Program-made: the position numbers and the translations under genes
Notes under the pieces: generated by a model
The model's database searches: none
Told to the model about the DNA's origin: nothing
Seen by the model: the letters and a program-made list of their open reading frames with translations, nothing else
Part shown: positions 57,001 through 64,000 of the stretch, piece after piece
How the letters are laid out: each line of letters starts with the position of its first letter
Numbering within the stretch: the stretch's first letter is position 1
NCBI GenBank assembly: GCA_037044975.1
Contig: JBAOIL010000037.1
Coordinates: 124,001 to 188,000, forward strand
DNA: 64,000 nt
Direction: 5' to 3'
Source: JADLHS01 sp020848635
Lineage (GTDB): Bacteria; Verrucomicrobiota; Verrucomicrobiia; Limisphaerales; JADLHS01

Positions 57001-57507
57001 CCGTCCAAATTGCAAACCACGGAGGCGGACCAACTCGAACCCGCCTTGAGTTTCGCCTGCCAGACCTCTTTGCCGCTGCCGGTCGAGACACGTCAAAACG
57101 CCGCCGGTGTCGGCCACGTAGATCAACGATGTTTGTCCGGCTCGTGCGAGTACCGCCGGGTAAGTCATGAAGCGCGTCTTCGTTCGCCAGCCCCACAACT
57201 TTTTGCCCTGTCCATCACGCGCGAACAACTCCTCACGCCCAGCGACCAACACTTCGTCGCGGCCGTTCCCGCGGAAATCCGCCACGGTTGCGGAAGTTTC
57301 GAGGAACGACTCCAAGTCGGTTTGCCAGAGCTGCGGAAACTCGAGTTCCGCGGCTGGACCCACAACCATGGTCGCCAGAAGCACGACCAGGCCAAGAACG
57401 AAACGCACGCCCGCCGCCAGTCGTCCCGCCGGGAGCAGCGAGACGCGAGGCAGGTGATCGGCGGTGGAAAGGAAAACGTGGCGGTGGGGTGGAAGCAGAA
57501 TATTCAT
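54009..57507 (-). CDS. Giant secreted protein: FG-GAP beta-propeller plus GH123-like (DUF4091) domain (frameshifted)
   Basis: About 1165 residues. A signal or anchor (GVRFVLGLVVLLATMVVGPAA) precedes at least seven FG-GAP/VCBS-type blades with calcium-binding-like loops (NLDGDGNAEVIQTD, DLDGDGKPEIVVATG, DLDLDGRADICLIT). A long beta-rich middle follows. The C-terminal third has YPYDEPGG (acidic catalytic-type pair), DIWTPSIYMLAEK and GIGFWCYNLGGDPWG, as in DUF4091/GH123-like barrels. One shift near 57087 lies in the first blade. The fusion of a propeller and a hydrolase-like barrel is unusual. Likely outer surface or periplasm. Confidence 0.72.
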
Positions 57508-57661
57508 GGGTCGCGTGGTTTCACGTTACGACGGCAAGGAAATCATAGCCGGGTACGGAATCCGATTGCCACCGCCGAGTTGGCCGGTGGCGACGGCAAG
57601 CGGAACGTTTGCAGACCAAGACGCCCGGCCCAGCAAGCTGCAAATGCGCCCGGAGGAGAAC

Positions 57662-58273
57662 CTATTTGCTCAGGTTCACATAATACAAGTCCTTGGCTTC
57701 GATCTTCATGCCGGGATTATGCCCCTGAAGGGCAAAGTGACCGGTCTTGAATTCGGCGTCCTCGTAGGTCATCACCAGTTTGTCATTGATCCAAAACTGA
57801 ATGTGATCGCCGACGGCCCGGATCCGGTAGCTGAACCATTCGCCGTCCTTGGTGAGCAGTTCGGTGGCTTTTCCGGTCGGCTTGCCGGGTTTCCACAACC
57901 ATCCGGTGTAAGCCTCCTGGCTGTTGCAAATCTGGGCTTCGTAGCCGCGCGGGAAACCATTCACGTTGTCAGCCGGCGGGTTGGCGCGAAAATACAAACC
58001 ACTGTTGGCTTTCGACCCTTGTTCGGTGATTCGGAACCTGCCTTTCAGCTCAAAATCGGCGCACGCGGCATCAGTGTAAATGTGCCCCATCCCACCCGTG
58101 CCCACCAGAACACCATCCTCGACGGCCCAGGTTGCCTTGCCGCGGACCGTCCAACCACTGAGGTCTTTGCCATTGAACAAGGAGATCCACTTCGGTTTGA
58201 CTTCGCCACAGGTCGCGCAGCCGATCAGCATCGCCCCCACCAAGATCGTAAAGATTTGTTTCATGGTATTCAT
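57662..58273 (-). CDS. DUF1080 (3-keto-disaccharide hydrolase family) lipoprotein
   Basis: 203 residues, intact. A lipoprotein-like N-terminus (QIFTILVGAMLIGC) precedes one DUF1080 jelly-roll domain: WISLFNGKDLSGWTVRGKATW, FELKGRFRITEQGSKANSGLYFR, RAVGDHIQFWINDKLVMTYED and GHFALQGH. Members hydrolyse 3-keto-glycosides made by Gfo/Idh dehydrogenases. The oxidoreductase gene just upstream (58296-59756) is a fitting partner: one oxidises the sugar, the other cleaves the keto-glycoside. Confidence 0.9.
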   Translation of the reverse strand: MNTMKQIFTILVGAMLIGCATCGEVKPKWISLFNGKDLSGWTVRGKATWAVEDGVLVGTGGMGHIYTDAACADFELKGRFRITEQGSKANSGLYFRANPPADNVNGFPRGYEAQICNSQEAYTGWLWKPGKPTGKATELLTKDGEWFSYRIRAVGDHIQFWINDKLVMTYEDAEFKTGHFALQGHNPGMKIEAKDLYYVNLSK

Positions 58274-58295
58274 TGTTTGTTAAATCGGAATCTAT

Positions 58296-59756
58296 TCAAC
58301 CCGTCAGAAAATGAAAGCCTCGATTCCTCGTGCCGGTACTCGGCGAGTGATCGCCAAAATCCACCAGGCGGCACGGCCCGGTTACAGCCACCCGTCTGTA
58401 CGGTGACCGCAACGGTCGCAATTGCAGTTTGCGATTCGCCTCTTCGTCACGGACAAACTTCTCGGCCCGGGGATCGAAAGTAAGTTGGCGGTCCAAGCGC
58501 GTGGCAATGTCGCTCAGGTGGCACAGCGTGTCCGCCTGCACGGCTTCTTCGATGGGGCAGACAGTCCGCGCGCGACTCTTCACGCCGTCGAGAAAGTTCC
58601 GCACTGGTTCCTGCTCCGGGGCAGTTGGATCTTGAACGTATCCAGCGGTTCCTCCGCCAGGGTTTCCGGCGAGGTGCGCAAGCTGTTGCGCTTGACGACG
58701 ACCCAGCCGTCTGTGCCTTCGAACGCCGTGCCGTGGTCTTTAACCTCCCCGTATTTTTCCCGCCACGCCGTAAAATCGTTCAGGGCGTTGACTTCCTTGT
58801 AGCCGTTGGGAGTCCCCCGGAAATCCATTGTCACGCCATCGGCGAAGGTGAAATCCACCTTCCACGCCACCGAGGTGTTACCCGCGCCCTCCTGTGGAAA
58901 AACCCCCTTGCCGGCGACGCTCATGCGCCCCTGAAACATGTTTGGGTGGCCCCACAAAGCGATGTCCAGTGGATGCACCCCCCAGCCGGCGACGAAGCCC
59001 AGTGCATAGTCGGAATTGAACCACCAGGTCTTGCCCTCGGCGAGGCACTTGTCGGCCGTGTACGGCGTAAATCGCGCCGGACCGAGCCAGCGGTCATAAT
59101 TGATGGTGTCCGGCACCGGCACCGGCGTCGTTGAACCGCCCGGGGCGCTGGCGGGCGCCCACACGTTGATGTGCTTCAATTTGCCAATGCGACCGTTGCG
59201 GACCAACTGGCACGCCCGCCAGAATTCGCGGGCAGATCGCTGTTGGGTGCCGAACTGGAACACGCGATTGTGCTTCTGCACCGCCTGACGCAACAATTGG
59301 TCCTCGGCCAGCGATAAGCCCATCGGCTTTTCCAGGTAGATGTCCTTTCCGACGCGCGCGGCAGTGACCGCCACCGGCACATGCCAATGATCCGGCGTGG
59401 CGATCAGCACAGCGTCAATGTCCTTGCGTGCAAGCAGCTCGTGGAAGTCACTGTAGGTCGCACAGTCAGAATTCGAGTAGCGCTGGTTGACCGCGGTGCG
59501 CGCGAGTTCCAACTGATCGAGCTTCACGTCGCACACCGCGACGACCTGAGCGTCGGCTTGCGCCAGGAATCCGCTCATCACTCCCCTGCCCTGCGGTCCG
59601 TTGCCGATGCAGCCGACGACGACGCGGCTACCGGGCGCCGACCTTGCCCTCCCGACCCAGCGCAGACGCCGGAATAATGGTGGGGAATGCGCCAGCCGCG
59701 AGGGCGAGCGTGATGTTGGTGCGAAGGAAACTACGGCGGGTAAGTTTTTTGTTCAT
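58296..59756 (-). CDS. Gfo/Idh/MocA oxidoreductase, Tat signal (frameshifted)
   Basis: About 450-485 residues. Start ATG 59756 immediately follows the TAA of the preceding gene (TAAATG). Twin-arginine signal (LTRRSFLRTNITLALAAGAF). After a shift near 59640 the Rossmann loop VVVGCIGNGPQGRGV, then DAVLIATPDHWHVPVAV, KDIYLEKPMGLSLAE with the conserved Lys, and the C-terminal GWGVHPLDIALWG domain. A second shift near 58603 joins FKIQLPRS to RNFLDGVKSRARTVCPIEEA. The final 30 residues (after RPLRSPY) look like an overshoot past the true stop near 58390. Works with DUF1080 proteins in keto-sugar metabolism. Confidence 0.87.
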
Positions 59757-61843
59757 TTAATCATGTCTCCAGAGTTGGAACACCTTGCTGCGCGCGGCGT
59801 CGGGTGATCGCTCGTACGACTTCAAAACTGCATCGAGGCCGTCGTAAAGCTTGGTCAACGTCTCGTCGTAGGACTTGTCGGCGGCGGTCTGGGACGGCTC
59901 GGGCAGACGGCGAAGTTCGTCCGCCAGCAACAGCTCCCGCCGGATCGCGATGACCTCGGCAAAGTCCAAAATCAGTTTAGCGTGGGTAGCCTCGTAAGTA
60001 TTGCCAAGCTGACCGGCAACGAGCCGCTGATGGAACGCGCGCACGCGGTCCACGCGGCTTTCAAGCTGGCCGGCACTCGCGGCCATTTTGGTCCGCAGCG
60101 GTTTCGATTCGAGAACTGGCCCGGCTTTCGCCAACTGGCGAGCCGAAGGTTTCGCCCCGCCTAGGAAGATTTCGACGTGGGCGGTGTCCGGCGTTTTATC
60201 TGTACGCCAGAAAGACGGACTGGCCATCGAAGGTTTTCCAGTTGCGACCATTGACCCGCACCGCGGTGAGTTCGCCGCGGCCGAGCATGGAGACGAGGAG
60301 CTGCTTTTTGCCAAAGCGCACCGGATCGCGTTGTTCCAGTTCTGTCACGCCGGGCGGAATGTGCGGCACGAGCGTGAGCCCGTCGGCGCGATAAAGATAC
60401 TCGAAGAGACCGCGCAGGAACGCCGCCGGCGGACCAAAAGCATCGTAAGTGAGGTTCACCGGTTGCTTGGGCTGATAGACATCGCTGCCGAACTTCACCA
60501 ACGGGTTGTCCATCCGGAATTTTTCGGCAAAAGTCAGCAACTGGCGCATGGAGCGACGGGCGTCGTCAAATTTGCCCAACCGGTAATAGGCCAGCACCAT
60601 CCGGGCTTCACAGGTGGACCAGTGGCCGCCGTTGACCCAAGTGCCGTAGCCCCACAGACCCTCGGGCTTCTCGTACATGTCGTCGTAGCCCGGAAAATTC
60701 GGGAGGATGAAGGCGAACGGGCGCAGCCCGGGCAGCGAGGCCACCTTCTGAAAAATCTTTTCCGCCTGCGCATCGTCCGCGATTCGAAACGCGATGGCAT
60801 CGTGATTCGGGGACGCCTCGAAATAACCGTGCTGCGCCGCACCATAAACGCCGTGGCGCGTGCCGTCGGGGTCCAGCGAACGAATGAAATAGCCTTCGTC
60901 AGTCGTTAATTGCTGAAGTCCTTGCTTCGCTGACGCGCGCAATCCAACAAAACGCTGGGCCTGGTCGCTCCGGCCAGCGAGCTTTTCCAGTTCAATCAAC
61001 CGATCCAGCGCGGCGAGATAGGTGATGGAAAGCCCGGTAAGATACGCCTTGTCATACGTGCCATCGGGCCGCCGCCAACCGGCATAGCTGGGCGCGAGGA
61101 GATTTCCCGCCGGGCCAGCGAGGAATAGGTTGTTCTGCGGATCGCGGCGCGTTTCGATGAACGCGGCGCAGCGTTCCAACTTGGGCAGGTAGTGCGCGAT
61201 GGCGGCTGCGTCCCGGCTGATGAGCAGCAATTCACTTTGCAGCACGAGACCGGCGGCGGTGAATTCCATGCCCCAGTCGTGAATCTTGGTACGGCCGTCA
61301 CCCTGTTTGTAAACAATCCAGCCGGGCCTGGCCGCGTCACAGAGGCAACCGTCCGGCGCGACCCAATCAAACGGCGGCGTGGCGCCGGCCCGCTTCCCAT
61401 CACCCATCTGATCGAACCAAAGGTCCTGCGAGTTTTGCAGGAAGGTGAGGAACGGCTCGCGCAGGAATGGCAGGATGGCGTAGGTCGTGCCGTAGCTGTT
61501 TTGAATCCACCACGCGTCCCACGTCGGTCCTTCAACCAATCCATTCCACGCGGGCATGTAGAGCATGGGCAAGGTTCTGCAACCGCGCGTCCGGCTGGAA
61601 CATGCGGCGGGCGGTTTCCAACAATTGGAGATACTCCGTGTCCCCCACGCCACGATAGTGCTGACCATCGAAACGCGCGGAGGAGGCCGCACCCGTAACC
61701 CGCGGGAGCAAGGTCAGGAGCACAACCGTCAGGGCGGCCAGTCGCTGCAGGAGGAAGGGCACTCGGATCGCAGAGCGACCGAAACCCCCATCTTGCACCT
61801 GGCTTGTTGGCTGGATTTCGGACTTCGATTTCACTGAGTTCAT
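59757..61843 (-). CDS. Secreted (alpha/alpha)6-barrel glycoside-hydrolase-like protein (frameshifted)
   Basis: About 695 residues. A signal or anchor (VPFLLQRLAALTVVLLTLLPRVTGA) then, after a shift near 61572, NGLVEGPTWDAWWIQNSYGTTYAILPF. The motif order DAWWIQNSYG, HDWGMEFTAAGLVLQSELLLI, SLDPDGTRHGVYGAA, GLWGYGTWVNGGHWSTCEARM and YDAFGPPAAFLRGLFEYLYR is that of amylase-like or cellobiose-phosphorylase-like toroids. A shift near 60200 joins the barrel to a C-terminal 150-residue helical domain (YEATHAKLILDFAEVIAIRRELLLADEL) that is rich in charged helices. Ends TAA directly before the oxidoreductase ATG. Confidence 0.72.
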
Positions 61844-61964
61844 GGCAATTGCGCCCGTTCGCGTTTTCCTCATATTATGCGCAGTTTGCTTCGATTGAAA
61901 AACAACAAGGATAACCGCAAATCGTATTGGTCATTTGGTGGTTGAGTTCGGGATTTGGAATCCG

Positions 61965-64000
61965 TCAGCAATGACAGTGAGTGGCTTGACGCGCGTTTCC
62001 GTACCGGATGCAATTCAATACCGTCTCGTCGTCGCCGGTCACAACTTCCAGGAGACCATCGCCGTCCAGGTCAGCAACAAGCGGGACACCGCCGCCCTTC
62101 ATCTTCGCGCCTTTGAAAGCGTGGCTGTAAGGACGAAAGCTCCACAACGACCGGCCGTCATTCGCCAAGGCATGCATCCGCCGGTCTTCGTTGCACGGGA
62201 AGAGAAGATCAGATTTACCATCGCCGTCGAGATCCGCAGCGACGGGGATCAAGGTGGGCCGGCTTTCGATTTCAATCCCACGCAGGCGGTGACCATTCTG
62301 GTCCAGAATGGTCAGCTCACAGCGGGGCCAAGGCTGCAAAGCAGTTGGGACGATGACCTGTTGATAGCCGAGGCCGTCGAGGTCCGCCAACACCGGCGCC
62401 CACTCGCCTTCCGAGTGGGCCTCCAAGGACCAGAGCTTGCGGCCGTTGGCAGTGAGAGCAACGACCTCGTACGGCGTCGTTTCGGTCTTGGAAGCCAGAA
62501 CGATTTCCGGCTGCCCGTCGCCATTGAGGTCGCCCACGGAAACCGGAAGAAAACGGGGCCCGCGAGTTTGGTAACTCCAAATAGGTTCGCCGCGCCCGGT
62601 CAACGCGCGGAACGTACCGTCACCGCTTGCGATCAAGATGCTGCGCTGGCCCATCAACGTCGCCACAATTGGGCGGGCGACGACCGGGTTGTCCAGTACG
62701 TGCGACCAAACGACACTCCCGCGCTTGTCCAGACACGCGATTTCCCCACTTTTTGAGCCGACCAAGATTTGTTCACCAGCGATGATGGGCGCCGTCAGGG
62801 TATTTTCAAATAGCTTGCTCCAGAGCAGTCGCCCCTGACCATTCACCACGTAAAGTGTGTCCTGCGCGGTGAAAACGATGTCCGGAAGGCGGTCCCCATC
62901 TATGTCCACGACTGCGGGTGAGGACGGGGCATCCTTGGCCGCAAACTTCCACAAAATCTTACCGTTGGCATCCACCAGACAAAGCGCCCGCTCAATTGGG
63001 CCCGTGTTCAACGCGATCTGAAGCCGGCCGGTGCCGCAGAAGTCCGCGGCGGCAGGCGAAGTCAACAGCGCACCTTCGGTTACAAGCCGCCATTTCAAAC
63101 GCGGCGTCCCGCTGACACCAAACAGACCGCTCTGCGTGGACGGTGGCGTGCAAGGTTCTTCCCTCCGCAACGCGTTGGGTTGGCAGGGAAATCCATTCGT
63201 GTCCGTTCCAGCGCGCAATTTCCAATCTGCTTTCAAGAAATGGCTCAGCTTCGTCCGCCGTGTAGCGGATTTGCAACCCGCCCGCGGCCCCGGTCGGAAC
63301 TTCGACGCGATAGAATTTGCCGAAGCTGTTCGTGAGCACCTCGGTCGGCGGCAGCGGAGAGGTAGGCAGACGCTCAATGCGGCCCGGCGTATCACCCAAC
63401 AACACGGCCTCACCGTCAGGTGGTACAATCGAGGTGAAGAAAATAGTTTGGGGAGCGGAGAATGCTCGCCAGGGCACATCCGTTCCGCTCAGGGTCGTGG
63501 CCGTCAGTTGCGCCGTGCCGCAGTAACCTGGTCCGGGCGCGGGCACTAGAAAGCGAATGACGCCGTCCGGTGCTTTGCCGACCGGATTCAATCTGCCGGT
63601 GCGACCATCATCGAACTGAAAATCCAGGCTGATCTGCTGTGCGGTTTCGGCATTTTCCAGCCGGAACTCGACTGGGCTCACTGCCGTGGATGCTTGCCAG
63701 CGCGCAAACTGCCAACCGGTGTATTTCAGGAAATAATCCGACGCTTGGGCAGGAAGCTTGGCCGTCGGCTCCACGGTGGCGAGGCGCAACAGGGCATGGG
63801 CTAATTCGCCCGCCCCGCTGTTGGCGTTGTAAATGTAGCCGTCGGCGGACTCTTTGATGAGGCCGTTTTCAAACATCGTGTCACCCGCGAAATTGGCGTA
63901 GCGGCGAATGGCGCGCAGATACTCCGGTTCGTGAGTCGTTTCGTAGAGGTCGAGCAGGAACTCCAAATTCTTGCCGTAGGTTTCCGGCCGCACCGTGGGC
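61965..64000 (-). CDS. FG-GAP beta-propeller plus helical-barrel protein (partial, frameshifted)
   Basis: At least 678 residues; the 5' end lies beyond the right edge. The N-terminal visible part (GKNLEFLLDLYETTHEPEYLR, AIRRYANFAGDTMFENGL) is a helical toroid. A beta region follows, then after a shift near 63140 a propeller of PQQ/FG-GAP-like blades (VVDIDGDRLPDIVFTAQDTLYVVN, VGDLNGDGQPEIVLAS, VAADLDGDGKSDLLFPCNEDRR). It ends DLDGDGLLEVVTGDDETVLNC with a Cys-rich tail. Together with 54009-57507 it makes two propeller-plus-hydrolase-like proteins in one locus. Confidence 0.7.

Overview
The window looks like chromosome from an uncultured Verrucomicrobiota-type (PVC group) bacterium. The basis is gene content typical of that group: Tat-exported Gfo/Idh/MocA oxidoreductases, a DUF1549/DUF1553 planctomycete-type cytochrome next to a DUF1501 protein, a DUF1080 protein, large secreted glycoside hydrolases, a bacterial SUI1/eIF1 protein, and short palindromic repeats inside genes. 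No rRNA, tRNA or CRISPR array was found. About two thirds of the long genes carry one or more +/-1 shifts. Several sit at G or C runs, for example 5485, 8320, 15815, 35505 and 43115, so most are probably read or assembly errors. I annotate such genes as single CDS and give the approximate shift points.

Region 1 (0.4-18.5 kb) is metabolic. It starts with a Tat-exported glycoside-hydrolase-like protein, an aldehyde dehydrogenase, a Gfo/Idh oxidoreductase and a sugar-phosphate isomerase-like protein. A compact corrinoid methyltransferase module follows (7.6-13.4 kb): two UroD-fold methyltransferases, a B12-binding corrinoid protein, a DUF1638 protein and a RamA-like ferredoxin-ASKHA activator. 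Next come a HEAGH membrane protein, a LarA-like (DUF2088) protein, a Ser/Thr kinase, an SDR and a small secreted protein.

Region 2 (18.5-35.8 kb) is the accessory highlight: a decayed integron. Small minus-strand genes, most of them secreted, lipoprotein or membrane proteins, are separated by attC-type palindromes with GTTRRRY/RYYYAAC ends. Two diverged copies of an integron-integrase N-terminal fragment (21.58 and 35.24 kb) are each fused tail to tail to the 3' end of a SUI1 gene, so there appear to be two relic platforms with cassettes extending leftwards. The array is interrupted by two near-identical IS110-family copies, a second IS110-family element, an IS91-like element with its own tyrosine recombinase, and an ORF-less group II intron of class C type beside an attC site. 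No intact IntI lies in the window.

Region 3 (35.4-64 kb) is secreted carbohydrate catabolism and surface proteins: the SUI1 gene, a large sandwich-plus-barrel hydrolase-like protein, an Ig-like surface protein, a PHB-depolymerase-like esterase, the cytochrome/DUF1501 pair, a GH42/GH14-like enzyme, a GH78 alpha-L-rhamnosidase, a DUF433/DUF5615 toxin-antitoxin-like pair, a lipoprotein, and a long minus-strand run (64 to 51.3 kb). That run holds two FG-GAP beta-propeller hydrolase-like proteins, an (alpha/alpha)6-type hydrolase, a Gfo/Idh oxidoreductase, a DUF1080 lipoprotein and a malectin-bearing hydrolase. Together they suggest a locus for extracellular breakdown of a rhamnose-containing or otherwise complex glycan followed by sugar oxidation. 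The substrate is inference.
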